64,000 bases of DNA, from the NCBI RefSeq assembly GCF_001517105.1, contig NZ_LPVF01000012.1, forward strand, positions 124,001 to 188,000, given 5' to 3'. This document shows, piece after piece, positions 1-7,764 of this stretch. Position 1 is the stretch's first letter, and each line of letters opens with the position of its first letter. The position numbers were made by a program, and so were the translations under genes. This stretch comes from Bacillus halotolerans (GTDB lineage: Bacteria; Bacillota; Bacilli; Bacillales; Bacillaceae). The notes beneath the pieces were generated by a model. The model saw only the letters and a program-made list of their open reading frames with translations, was not told where the DNA came from and ran no database searches.

Positions 1-153
1 ATTTTCATTTGCTTCTTCTTTGTTATTGGTTTGTTCGTTCTTGCCTAATGTCTCTGACTTAGGATCGCCATTTTGATTAAAATCAAAGTCCTTGTCGATT
101 TCAGAAAATCTTTTATAATCATCAGGTCTGTCTGCTCCATTTTTTTGAGTCAC
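1..153 (-). CDS. Partial hypothetical protein (N-terminal 51 codons)
   Basis: The gene runs off the left edge, so only its first 51 codons are visible. A GTG start at 153 is preceded by an AGGGAG ribosome-binding site at 8-nt spacing; an in-frame GTG at 162 overlaps that site and is less likely. The visible part is very hydrophilic, rich in Asp, Asn, Lys and Glu, with no membrane segment. Not recognised; composition resembles small cytosolic Bacillus proteins of the sporulation type, but no function can be assigned. Confidence 0.5.
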   Translation of the reverse strand, partial: MTQKNGADRPDDYKRFSEIDKDFDFNQNGDPKSETLGKNEQTNNKEEANEN

Positions 154-242
154 ATCATCCACTCCCTTTCCTTATCAATCAATATGACAGGCCAAAAACA
201 ATTGGCCCAGATCTTGATATTAGGCTTTCATTGAAACAAAAC

Positions 243-365
243 TTATTTGGTCCTCTTTGAACCTGTGCCATGTTTTTTAGGGTCATCTGCTTTGAATGCT
301 GTTTCAGTCTCATGATCATTTCTTATTTGTTCAATACTTGAATTTTGAATCCCTTTTTTAGCCAT
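243..365 (-). CDS. Small hydrophilic protein, 40 aa
   Basis: ATG at 365 is preceded by AGAGGTG at good spacing; a longer reading frame to 437 has no ribosome-binding site. The product is a 40-residue, highly charged Lys/Asp/Thr-rich peptide without hydrophobic stretches. Its composition is like small spore-associated proteins of Bacillus, but I do not recognise the family. Same strand as the upstream partial gene. Confidence 0.5.
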   Translation of the reverse strand: MAKKGIQNSSIEQIRNDHETETAFKADDPKKHGTGSKRTK

Positions 366-749
366 GCTTTCACCTCTTTTCTGAAAACATTGGAATATCA
401 GCTTCACCCTTATTCTGTCTTTTGTGCAGGCATTCATTCACCCCTTTTGACCAATAACAAAAAAACTCTTAAGAGGGGCCATTCGTCATGAGTACTAGTT
501 CTGTATCTGCCAAAGCATAATTTATCTTTCAGCAAACACAATAAGTTTAAAGAATGTCATATGACAGAAACTGTTCCGTTTACTGTAAGAAAAACACTCT
601 TTATTTAGAGGATCACCCAGTATAAAAACAAGTCTAGAATTATGTAGTTATGTATTAAGCCTAATTGCTGAAGTGACTGCCGTTGGATCGGATACATTCA
701 TGCTAGTGAATCTGGTTTTTTTCATTGAATCGGAAAAGCAGATTAGATT
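366..749. other. Intergenic stretch without a gene
   Basis: AT-rich spacer between the chitosanase terminator and the 40-aa gene. No reading frame with a ribosome-binding site is visible on either strand and no clear repeat was seen. Confidence 0.5.
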
Positions 750-776
750 GAAAAAAGCCCTTCTCTCTGAGAAGGT
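750..776 (-). terminator. Rho-independent terminator of the chitosanase gene
   Basis: On the minus strand a 7-bp stem (CCTTCTC/GAGAAGG) with a 3-nt loop is followed by GGGC and a run of six T. It lies about 115 nt downstream of the chitosanase stop codon. Confidence 0.7.
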
Positions 777-890
777 CTAAGTAATCGTAATGACATTTAC
801 ACAATCGGTTCATACCTTAAACCGCGCCATATTAATGAGGGCAGCGGGTGTATTCGCAAAGGGTGCAGTCGGTTTCTTTACACTTGCTGC

Positions 891-1727
891 TTATTTGATT
901 ACGAAATCACCGTATTCTGCTGAATGGATATTGATCGGTCCGTTCAGATTGTAGTTGTTCGACTTGGCGACAGAGCGAAGCACGTCCACACGGGCAACCG
1001 ATTCTCTCCACTCATCACGGGTATCCGGATCTGCTGGATTCATCAGGTCGTCATAGCGCACGTCCAGAAATTTATTTAACCATTTCTTCTCATCTATTCC
1101 GTCTTTAGGTGAGCCGCCTGCCTTTTTGTTCGTGCGTTTGATCAAGGCATAAAAAGAGTCAGGGTCATCACCATCGCCATGCTGAATAACTGTATCGTAC
1201 ATCACAGCTTTTGCCAGTGCCGTTTTCAAGCCGGCATTCTCTGATCGTTTCATGGCAGGCTGATAATACAAGCGATCATTTACCTTGTCTTGGGCAGCAC
1301 GGAAATCTTTATCATTTCCAAGCGAACGCCAGGCAGAAGCAAATCCCTTGAGGTTGCTTATGTCATCGCTTTCTTCTTCGGCCAGACGGCGCAATTCAGG
1401 CAGATACTTTTTCAGTTTGTTATTCGGTACTGCCTTTGTGTATACTTCAACTACTTCCAATGCATCCCCGGTAGCCGTTGTAAAGCCTGCCCGTCCGCAT
1501 GTATAGCCTCTTCCATCACCCAAGGGTTCCACATATCCGTATTGGATTTCCGTCGTGCCGTTTTCAAAGATACTGGTCAGCTGTTCCGCCCGGCGCTTCT
1601 GATCCTTGTTCAGTCCGGCCGCAAAAACCGTATCACTCATCATCAGGGTAAAAAACATGGTGAAAATAAATGTTGAAATCGCTGCCTTCTTCCAGAAACC
1701 TGCTTTTTTCTCCAAACTGATTTTCAT
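891..1727 (-). CDS. csn: Secreted chitosanase, glycoside hydrolase family 46
   Basis: The 278-residue protein has an N-terminal signal peptide (basic start, hydrophobic core at about residues 12-34, cleavage expected after the VFA-A region) followed by a GH46 chitosanase domain. The family hallmark segment beginning LNKDQKRRAEQLTSIFENG is present just after the signal, including the catalytic Glu, and the conserved downstream Asp region (GRGYTCGRAGF and following) is intact. It hydrolyses beta-1,4 linkages of partly deacetylated chitosan outside the cell. The ATG follows AAAGGGG. Length matches full-length Bacillus Csn, so the gene appears functional. A terminator at 750-776 ends the transcript; it stands alone as a monocistronic host gene. 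Confidence 0.93.
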   Translation of the reverse strand: MKISLEKKAGFWKKAAISTFIFTMFFTLMMSDTVFAAGLNKDQKRRAEQLTSIFENGTTEIQYGYVEPLGDGRGYTCGRAGFTTATGDALEVVEVYTKAVPNNKLKKYLPELRRLAEEESDDISNLKGFASAWRSLGNDKDFRAAQDKVNDRLYYQPAMKRSENAGLKTALAKAVMYDTVIQHGDGDDPDSFYALIKRTNKKAGGSPKDGIDEKKWLNKFLDVRYDDLMNPADPDTRDEWRESVARVDVLRSVAKSNNYNLNGPINIHSAEYGDFVIK

Positions 1728-2114
1728 TCTATTACCCCTTTCTACATATTGTAATTTACGGACTCAGTATACATGAAGGGGCTGACCTTTTGTTGAAAAT
1801 ACATTGATTTGTCAATATTTTGAATCTTAATTACTACTCTTAATGGTAATAGATTGCGGTCTCATGTAAAAGACAGACATCATTTACACCACAGAGAGAT
1901 TCTTGAGAGAAAAGCTTTCCGACAAGGACTTCTCTTATTATCATTCGTTCCATTTTTAAAAGTAATCATTGCCAATCAGCTATCGTAGAAACTGTAACTA
2001 ATAGGAAATTCATGTAAGTCAAAAAAAGAATCCTTCTTTGTAAGGATCTTCCCAATACCAAGATGTTTTTATTTAAACCATGCTTTCTTTAAATTGCTGG
2101 TAAAGTTATTATCA
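1728..2114. other. Intergenic stretch with one terminator-like hairpin
   Basis: AT-rich spacer upstream of the chitosanase gene, presumably with its promoter. A hairpin followed by a T-run on the minus strand lies at 2021-2048. No credible coding region seen. Confidence 0.45.
2021..2048 (-). terminator. Terminator downstream of a decayed gene
   Basis: On the minus strand GATCCTT and AAGGATT pair around a short loop and are followed by seven T. It sits below the coding remnant ending at 2115 and may have terminated it. Confidence 0.5.
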
Positions 2115-2280
2115 TTAAAAGAAAGGAACATTTGCTTTACCGAAATCTGTTGTATGTAATGCATTCCTTGCGGCAGGAGTTAAATCATCCCATCCGATTA
2201 ACGGTTGAGTTCCGCCTACTACATCATCGCTCATAAGTAATTCATGGTTCACGGCCAAGTGCTGTCATATGCAATGGATA
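2115..2280 (-). pseudogene. C-terminal fragment of a decayed gene
   Basis: The minus strand carries a 40-odd codon open frame ending in TAA at 2115 that reads like the C-terminus of a folded protein (segments SDDVVGGTQPLIGWDD and TPAARNALHTTDFGK). It lacks a start codon with a ribosome-binding site, and the frame immediately upstream (a short TALGREP segment) continues only after a one-base shift near 2245, so this looks like a frameshifted remnant. I could not identify the parent family. Confidence 0.35.
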
Positions 2281-2487
2281 AAACTGCATATAGTATTCAT
2301 TTCAAAAACGTGTCACAAACACACAATAAGCCCCATCCACTAAGGACAGAGCTTTTTGTCATTTTAGAGCCTTTCAAGCACGTTTTTCGTCTGTAGCACC
2401 GCCAGCAGAAAGCATCAGAAAAGAATACTAAAACTTCTCTGCATGAAGTGTCGGTTCTTCTGCAAACAATGATGATGTGCTGTTTCC

Positions 2488-2754
2488 TTACTCATCTTTT
2501 TTATCTTTATCGGCATCTTCATTATCCTCAACCGGATCTTCGGGATCAGTCTCATTATCTTTTTCATCATCTTTATTGATCGTATCGTCCTCATCAACAC
2601 CCGGCGCATTGTTACCGTTATTATCCTGATCGTTCTCCTCAACATCTGGAGTATTGTTATCTTGATCATTATTATTTTGATCATTATTACAGCCCATTAA
2701 TATAAAAGTGGATAGACATAACGCAGTTATTATTTGCAACCATTTTTTACTCAT
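2488..2754 (-). CDS. Small acidic lipoprotein, 88 aa
   Basis: Starts at ATG 2754 with GGAGG at 6 nt; a GTG two codons upstream abuts the ribosome-binding site. An N-terminal hydrophobic segment ends in an LMGC lipobox at about residue 21, so the protein should be lipid-anchored on the outer face of the membrane. The mature part is almost entirely Asp, Asn, Glu, Pro and Lys in low-complexity DQDNN/DDEKDN repeats, likely disordered. Low-complexity acidic lipoproteins of this size are common in Bacillus, but no function is evident. Confidence 0.65.
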   Translation of the reverse strand: MSKKWLQIITALCLSTFILMGCNNDQNNNDQDNNTPDVEENDQDNNGNNAPGVDEDDTINKDDEKDNETDPEDPVEDNEDADKDKKDE

Positions 2755-3045
2755 TTCCACCCTCCTCTCTTCTTTTTAATCCATATAAGTTTGTCCATTA
2801 AGTTCACTTTGATTCGTTCCATTCTAAATGACTTCTTGATCAGCATATTAATTTAATCCTTTGCGAAAACTATAAACAAAGGTGCTTAGAAAGTGGTTAA
2901 GAAGAAAAAGAATTAACTATTCAAAATGCAGTTAATCATTTTAAACCAAATAATGTAAGATTATTCATGCCATTATCCTGCAGCACAAAATTCTTTAAAA
3001 GTTGTTCTCTATCTTGAATATGTAGTTACCTTATGAGTTCTTCAG
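2755..3045. other. Intergenic stretch without a gene
   Basis: AT-rich sequence between the DUF805 gene and the lipoprotein gene; presumed promoter of the lipoprotein gene. No coding potential recognised. Confidence 0.4.
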
Positions 3046-3092
3046 GCTATAAAAAACACCCCAATCGCTAAACTCATTGTCTAACAATTGGG
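3046..3092 (-). terminator. Terminator of the DUF805 gene
   Basis: CGCCCCAAT and ATTGGGGTG pair on the minus strand directly after the DUF805 stop codon and are followed by a T-rich run. The loop is long (about 20 nt). Confidence 0.6.
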
Positions 3093-3099
3093 GCGCAAT

Positions 3100-3540
3100 T
3101 TACGATTCATTTATAATCTTAGGATTTGCTCCATATTGATTCTCTATTGTTTCACTATCTTGGCAGTTAAAGATCAGCATCATAATAGGACCGACCACCG
3201 GAATAAAGCCTATAAATATCCACCAGCCACTTTTGCCGATATCATGCAATCTGCGGATACTGAGAGCAAGAGACGGAAGAAAAACAGCTAACTGATAAAG
3301 AAAGATCAGAATATATGCCAGTAATCCCCCGCCATATCCAATTACATATCCTACTTGAGAACTGGCATATCCTTCTGCCGCCAATGGGCCTGATGTAAAT
3401 AATCCAACTAGTATTAATGATAGCAGTAATAAAATAAAACAAATGATGCCATTAAAGAGATGAAACATCCAATATTCCTTTCGCCGAGCTCTCCCTTCAA
3501 AATTGACATAGTTCTTTAAGCCATTCCAATACCATTTCAT
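3100..3540 (-). CDS. DUF805 family membrane protein
   Basis: The 146-residue protein has the DUF805 signature: an N-terminal amphipathic segment with FEGRARRKEYW, then three to four transmembrane helices, with the conserved SLALSIRRLHDIGKSGW segment near residue 100 and GFIPVVGPIMMLIF in the last helix. It is an integral membrane protein of unknown role. ATG at 3540 follows GGAGG. Appears complete and monocistronic, with its own terminator at 3046-3092. Confidence 0.85.
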   Translation of the reverse strand: MKWYWNGLKNYVNFEGRARRKEYWMFHLFNGIICFILLLLSLILVGLFTSGPLAAEGYASSQVGYVIGYGGGLLAYILIFLYQLAVFLPSLALSIRRLHDIGKSGWWIFIGFIPVVGPIMMLIFNCQDSETIENQYGANPKIINES

Positions 3541-3816
3541 ATAGTTTCCTCCATTACCAACACTATAGATTACTGCAAAACATATCCATTATATCATAAA
3601 TATGATTAAAAATAGGAGGGCTATAAAACTAGTCAATGGCAAAAAGACCTCATAGAACTTGCTATACAAAAAATGAAGGCAGTCGTAAAACAAATATGGA
3701 CAAGCTGATTGTCCTCACTCCTTTAGTTCCATTCTTAGTCAACTGACAATAAAACAGGAATTAACGAAATACGCCAACATACACTTTGTATGAATGTAAA
3801 CGAAGGAGTGGTTACT

Positions 3817-4212
3817 TTGTATCATTACTTTTATGTTCCTGTGTTAATTCCTCACTTACCACCTGCTCATCACACGCAAAGAAATCAAGACTTTTCAGAA
3901 AGACAGCGAAGAAGAGAAATCACATTGAATGTAGATGGCTTTATACCGCCATCTTCCACCGAGGATCTCGGAGACGGCTTTTATTCTTACGCATGGACTA
4001 ACCAACAGGTCATAGATCCCGGTGAATACCTTGTTTGTTATCTTGAAGGAAGAGATATAAAGGTAATCAATGGCGGGTTTACTCCACGTGATTATGCTCC
4101 AATGTATGCAATAGGCAGCTTTCCAAGGAGAAGAAACCAGTGGGTAATTACGCTTCATAATCCTCTTCAAACCCAAAGAGCCATATCACTTTATCTCATT
4201 GCGAAAAGATAA
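3817..4212 (+). CDS. Hypothetical protein, 131 aa
   Basis: TTG at 3817 has AAGGAG at 8-nt spacing; the earlier ATG at 3790 has no ribosome-binding site. The product is soluble, beta-rich in appearance, with aromatic-rich segments (YHYFYVP near the start, [22 protein letters not shown]) and no signal peptide. Not recognised. Isolated between the DUF805 gene and a tRNA-like fragment; a bidirectional terminator follows immediately. Confidence 0.5.
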   Translation: MYHYFYVPVLIPHLPPAHHTQRNQDFSERQRRREITLNVDGFIPPSSTEDLGDGFYSYAWTNQQVIDPGEYLVCYLEGRDIKVINGGFTPRDYAPMYAIGSFPRRRNQWVITLHNPLQTQRAISLYLIAKR

Positions 4213-4221
4213 CACAAAACA

Positions 4222-4265
4222 AAAACGGCAGGAACGCCTTTATCAGCGTTTCCTGCCGTTTTTTT
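4222..4265. terminator. Bidirectional rho-independent terminator
   Basis: AACGGCAGGAACGC pairs with GCGTTTCCTGCCGTT (one bulged T), flanked by A-run and T-run, so it can end transcription from both sides. It closes the 3817 gene. Confidence 0.8.
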
Positions 4266-4271
4266 CGTGTG

Positions 4272-4317
4272 TGATTCCGCCTGGGTTCGAACCAGTGGCC
4301 TCTGCCTTGTCAAGGTA
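4272..4317 (-). other. tRNA-Val(GAC)-like 3' fragment, probable old attachment site
   Basis: On the minus strand this 46-nt stretch reads as the anticodon arm (loop TTGACAA, anticodon GAC), variable region and T-arm with GGTTCGAA, ending in the acceptor strand. The 5' half of a tRNA is absent. A second copy at 10814-10859 differs at 6 of 46 positions. tRNA 3' halves at the edges of integrated elements are typical attachment-site remnants. Mismatches show the two copies are not a fresh att pair. Confidence 0.65.
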
Positions 4318-4624
4318 GGGACTATATGCCATTACGAACTGACGTTTTATTTTATAGGGTTTTCTGACAAGAATTTCTGATAAAAAACCTTTTGTTTTGA
4401 CTAAAAGTTTGCCCCCTATTCGTCCCCATCTGTTCCCAAATGGCATTACAACATACTTCGTCTATTCACTGTGATCGAATCCTTTCACCTAACCTATCTT
4501 CATAAACAGTTTATCATTTGGCTATCAGAAACAGCCCTATTACTAAATTATTAGTAAATGTGGCCATACCATATCATATAAACTTCATATATTAATATTG
4601 ATTAAAATAATAGGAGGGCTTAAA
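4318..4624. other. Intergenic stretch with a possible integrase-tail relic
   Basis: A short minus-strand frame (4243-4446) begins with FGNRWGRIGG-like residues and contains the 12-mer ATTCGTCCCCAT at 4418-4429, also present at 10732-10743 near the second tRNA-like fragment. It could be the 3' end of a lost integrase gene. The rest is AT-rich and includes the cotC promoter. Confidence 0.3.
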
Positions 4625-4897
4625 TTGGGTTATTATAAAAAATATAAAGAAGAGTATTACACTTGGAAAAAAACTTATTACAAAAAGTATTATGACCACG
4701 ATAAGAAGCATTATGATCGTGACAAAAAGTATCATGACTGCGATAAGAAGCACTATGATTGCGACAAAAAGTATTATGATTGTGATCATGACAAGAAGTA
4801 TGATGATGATGATCACGATTATCATTACGATAAAAAGTATTATGATGACGATGATCATTATTATGATTTTGTCGAATCGTATAAAAAACATCACTAA
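4625..4897 (+). CDS. cotC: Spore coat protein CotC-like, 90 aa
   Basis: The product begins MGYYKKYKEEYYTWKKTYY, the hallmark of CotC of the Bacillus spore coat, and continues with Tyr/Asp/Lys/His repeats of the type YDCDKKYYDCDHDKKYD. CotC is an abundant outer-coat protein made in the mother cell late in sporulation and cross-linked through tyrosines. TTG at 4625 has AGGAGG at 7 nt and matches the family start; an ATG at 4598 would add eight unrelated residues. Compared with the B. subtilis protein the repeat region is longer and has several Cys in DCD motifs. A terminator follows at 4965. Confidence 0.85.
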   Translation: MGYYKKYKEEYYTWKKTYYKKYYDHDKKHYDRDKKYHDCDKKHYDCDKKYYDCDHDKKYDDDDHDYHYDKKYYDDDDHYYDFVESYKKHH

Positions 4898-4964
4898 AAT
4901 CTCTTAAGCATCTTTAAAAGTTTCTTATATTTAATACGCTTTATATCAAGTGATGTGAAAATAG

Positions 4965-4992
4965 AAAAGCTCCCTATTATGTGGGAGCTTTT
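4965..4992 (+). terminator. Terminator of cotC
   Basis: AAAAGCTCCC and GGGAGCTTTT form a 10-bp stem with an 8-nt loop, followed by C and T residues. Confidence 0.8.
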
Positions 4993-5260
4993 CTTAGAAA
5001 ATTGAGATTTTTGTTCCAAATTAAACACCGCTGAACTTTTCAATGATTTTGACCCTAAAAAGAGACAGGATCATTGAATTTCTAAGCTGAAAAATCAAGT
5101 TTCCCCTTTTATTTCAAAGCCTATTAATTGTACATCTGATGACTTCTGAATGAAAATTGATGATTGTTGGCAGAGTTGGACAACAATCCGCCAACATTTT
5201 ACTACTTAATTACAGGTGGTTGATTCTTAGCCATTGAATGTCTCTTTTTTAAGGAATCTA

Positions 5261-5542
5261 TTACTCATTCACATTGCTTTTCATTAACCACTCTACTTCC
5301 GTTAATTCTTGTTTTTGAACGTCTTTTGTGTGTTTTTTCGTGAAATGTTCTTTAACAGCTTCTTCGTTTTCCCAAATCTCCCAAAGCATTATTTTGCGTT
5401 CTGATGGTTCAAGCGGATAAGCATGGAATTGAATACACCCTTCTTCTTTGTTTGTTTCTTCCTCAAGTTTTTTAAATTCCTTCATTATTTCATTAAGGTC
5501 TTTATCACTGATGATTTTTAAGCATGCAGTTATGTAATGCAT
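5261..5542 (-). CDS. Antibiotic biosynthesis monooxygenase (ABM) domain protein
   Basis: The 93-residue protein has the ferredoxin-like ABM fold pattern: an N-terminal strand, helix with EIMKEFKKLEEETNKEEGC, strand IQFHAYPLE, then the conserved MLWEIWENEEAVKEHFTKKH segment (residues about 53-72). Family members are small dimeric quinol/heme-type oxygenases or stress proteins; the substrate cannot be deduced. A related ABM gene (yqjZ) lies beside SOS genes in B. subtilis, and here too a LexA-boxed gene is near. ATG at 5542 follows GAGGGGG. Confidence 0.75.
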   Translation of the reverse strand: MHYITACLKIISDKDLNEIMKEFKKLEEETNKEEGCIQFHAYPLEPSERKIMLWEIWENEEAVKEHFTKKHTKDVQKQELTEVEWLMKSNVNE

Positions 5543-5753
5543 CGTAATCCCCCTCTTTACATTATTTCATGGCTTTTCATTATAACATTTTCTTGAAAAA
5601 TGCAGATGTCATTTAAACATCATTAAACGACATCGATAGCCTTTTAGACCAATTTTCTATAAATTCTAAAGCAAGCTAAAGGGTCGATATCAGACGATAT
5701 GGTCCTTATTTATGTTTATTCCGACCTTTTTGTAATCTAAATAGATGGACTTT

Positions 5754-5975
5754 TCAAAAAATAATTCTATTAGAGGGTGTCCATAGTGGTATAATATTAA
5801 ATATATGTAAAGAAGAAACAGCTGTTTGACGGCTATTAAAACAAAATGCCCTTATATAGCTCTGATTAATTTGCCGAACAATAATTGATCTCTTCGTGAT
5901 AAGACCGTCATTTCTCATATAAATCATATCTAATGCTGTTTTCTCAATTAATGAACGTTTTAAAATCGATTCCAT
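5754..5975 (-). CDS. Small WYL-like protein with upstream LexA boxes, 73 aa
   Basis: ATG at 5975 follows GGAGGAGG. The sequence MESILKRSLIEKTALDMIYM, then RSIIVRQIN and IRAFCFNSRQ, matches the small WYL-like proteins that accompany UV-repair (uvrX/yolD-type) genes in Bacillus. Two LexA/DinR-type boxes lie about 35-75 nt upstream, so induction by DNA damage is likely. The last ~15 residues look less family-like. No error-prone polymerase gene is adjacent, so this may be a leftover of a larger SOS cassette. Confidence 0.5.
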   Translation of the reverse strand: MESILKRSLIEKTALDMIYMRNDGLITKRSIIVRQINQSYIRAFCFNSRQTAVSSLHIFNIIPLWTPSNRIIF

Positions 5976-6008
5976 GCTTTCCTCCTCCTTCTCTACCATT
6001 ATTTTATA

Positions 6009-6052
6009 CGAACATTAGTTCTATTCCAAGTAAAAAAACGAATGTTCGTTCT
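6009..6052. promoter_or_regulatory. Two LexA (DinR) boxes
   Basis: CGAACATTAGTTCT (6009-6022) and CGAATGTTCGTTCT (6039-6052) fit the Bacillus LexA box CGAAC-N4-GTTCG with one and two mismatches. They are 30 bp apart, upstream of the minus-strand gene ending at 5754. Confidence 0.6.
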
Positions 6053-6130
6053 GGTATTATTTACTCAAGGAGGCAACTGAATTGAATGATTTTGAACAAA
6101 AAGTGTGACCCATTTAGGAAAAATCCTTCG

Positions 6131-6250
6131 TTGGATCAGTTGAAGATAAAAACCGGGAAGAATGAACGAGCTATACGGGAAGCCGTTAAGAATCTTATGA
6201 GGCAGCGTTTGTTAAAATGGGATAAGAAAAAGAATAAATGGATTGTTTAA
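6131..6250 (+). pseudogene. C-terminal remnant of a DNA-binding-like gene
   Basis: An open frame of about 39 codons ends at TAA 6250 and encodes a basic helix-turn-helix-like stretch (KNERAIREAVKNLMRQRLLKW). The frame is interrupted upstream by stop codons after a short DFEQKV segment, and no ribosome-binding site is suitable. It looks like the decayed end of a regulator or replication protein, parent unknown. Confidence 0.35.
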
Positions 6251-6277
6251 AAACCCCACCTTAAAAGATGGGGTTTA
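6249..6277. terminator. Terminator of the rap-phr operon
   Basis: AAACCCCA and TGGGGTTT form a stem; the minus strand has the longer T-run, so it most likely ends rap-phr transcripts, about 15 nt after the phr stop. Confidence 0.65.
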
Positions 6278-6292
6278 ACAGGGTAATATCGC

Positions 6293-6424
6293 TTAGATAT
6301 TAATAGCTTTTTCGGCTACATGGAAAGTTCCAGAATCATTCATAGCAGCATATACATTTTCCACATTTAATAAACCTGCAAAAAGAATACCGATTAAAGC
6401 GGAGCTGATTAAAAATTTTTTCAT
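6293..6424 (-). CDS. phr: Phr signalling peptide precursor, 43 aa
   Basis: The start ATG overlaps the rap stop codon (TAATG at 6424), the usual rap-phr arrangement. The 43-residue product has an export signal (MKKF start, hydrophobic core SALIGILFAGLL, VYAA cleavage region at about residue 27) and a short C-terminal tail in which the regulatory pentapeptide should lie. The tail ends AEKAINI; EKAIN would keep the basic second residue seen in several Phr pentapeptides (compare EKMIG of PhrG), but the mature peptide is an inference. Confidence 0.75.
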   Translation of the reverse strand: MKKFLISSALIGILFAGLLNVENVYAAMNDSGTFHVAEKAINI

Positions 6425-7554
6425 TATATAGCCTCCGTAACCTTAAGTATTTGTGTTTGTGCATGTATAGTTCTCTTTAAGAAGTTTCTTCCCTCTGCAT
6501 AGTTTCTTTGCTCATAATGAAAGTCACCCAATTTTTCTGTTAATTCTGCAAAATCAGACCACAGGCGTTTCTTTTCCAAATAGTCTAAGCTTCGATTTAC
6601 TTCTGTTTCATTATATTCTTCATATATTGAATTAATGATCTTTAATTTCGCCATGTATTCTTCTTCATTAGAATCTTCAGCCCGTTTTAAAGCTGTTTCA
6701 TAAAAGAAACGCGCTTCCTTAGGTTTGTTGCTTTGGTAAAGTACATTTGCCATCATATATAATGATCTTACTCCATACACTGTATCAAGATGTTCTTTCA
6801 TGTCTATTGCTTTTTTGAAATGCTCTTCAGCTGCACTTAGGTTTTGGGTCCTTAAATAAACCAAGCCTAAATTATGAAAGATCACCCCAATGATCCTTTT
6901 TGCCTTTTTCTCACTCATTCCCTCAGCGACACTTAAAGCTTCTCGGTAATATGATTCCGCCTCTGTCAGCCGGTACATATCGTACATATTAGCTCCAAAC
7001 ATCATATTGCATCCGATCACTTTCACCTTATACAATTGATTTTTTTCAAACAAATGCTTAGCTTTTTTTAAATGATTCAGGGAAACAAAATGCTGATCAA
7101 TTTGATAGTAGGCATCTGCTATTTTATAATGAAATTCAGCTTGTTCCATTTCATCTGAAACTGCAGTCAATTCTTCCTCAGCTTTACGATAATAACTTAT
7201 CGCTTCCACGTATTCTTTATGATCAAATTCATACATCCCTCGGAAAAATAATGAGTAATATTTTAAAAGGCCTGTAAGTCTTTTTTGTGGTTTTTCTATT
7301 TTTTCAAGTAGTTCATCAACTGTGGGACGATCCCGATATCTGTCTTCTGGCTCCAATGAATCTAACATCAATTGATGACGGAAACACATCAATGAATAAT
7401 AAACAAGTAAATCCTGATCCTCTTCCATTTCCTCTATTTCTTGCTCCACTTCCGCCTTTAAGATTTCTGCATCTGGAACACTGAATTGACGAATCATTTT
7501 ATACCATTCATTGATCTTGACTCCCACTCGGGATGACGGTAAAACTTGGTCCAT
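6424..7554 (-). CDS. rap: Rap family regulator (response regulator aspartate phosphatase type)
   Basis: The 376-residue length and architecture match Bacillus Rap proteins: an N-terminal three-helix bundle (MDQVLPSSRVGVKINEWYKM, residues 1-70) linked to tetratricopeptide repeats (AEFHYKIADAYYQI, IFHNLGLVYLRTQNLSAAEEHFKKAI, DFHYEQRNYAEGRNFLKRTI). Rap proteins dephosphorylate Spo0F or block regulators such as ComA; their TPR domain binds the cognate Phr peptide, which relieves inhibition. The target cannot be told from sequence. The phr gene overlaps the stop codon. The adjacent LXG toxin locus is a common neighbour of rap-phr cassettes on mobile DNA. Confidence 0.93.
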   Translation of the reverse strand: MDQVLPSSRVGVKINEWYKMIRQFSVPDAEILKAEVEQEIEEMEEDQDLLVYYSLMCFRHQLMLDSLEPEDRYRDRPTVDELLEKIEKPQKRLTGLLKYYSLFFRGMYEFDHKEYVEAISYYRKAEEELTAVSDEMEQAEFHYKIADAYYQIDQHFVSLNHLKKAKHLFEKNQLYKVKVIGCNMMFGANMYDMYRLTEAESYYREALSVAEGMSEKKAKRIIGVIFHNLGLVYLRTQNLSAAEEHFKKAIDMKEHLDTVYGVRSLYMMANVLYQSNKPKEARFFYETALKRAEDSNEEEYMAKLKIINSIYEEYNETEVNRSLDYLEKKRLWSDFAELTEKLGDFHYEQRNYAEGRNFLKRTIHAQTQILKVTEAI

Positions 7555-7764
7555 ACATACCCCTCCCTCTTATATCTATTTTTGTAATATTGTAACATTT
7601 TCAAAAAGTGTTTATACCGCAAAAAAACCGCAAACTTTTTCTTCGGTTAGTTTCGTGGAGGATTCATTTTCCAGATAGAAGGTTTTTTGTATTACTCAAT
7701 ATCATTATATGGTGAAATTTTGTTAATCGTTGAAACACGAAGCTTAATAAGAAAGGATATGATC

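Noticed and set aside
1285..1676. Plus-strand frames within the chitosanase gene
   Set aside because: They are antisense to an intact, well-conserved gene and have no start signals.
2281..2487. Minus-strand ATG frame (SGWGLLCVCDT-like and LMLSAGGATDEKRA fragments)
   Set aside because: Short unconnected fragments without ribosome-binding sites; at most decayed coding sequence.
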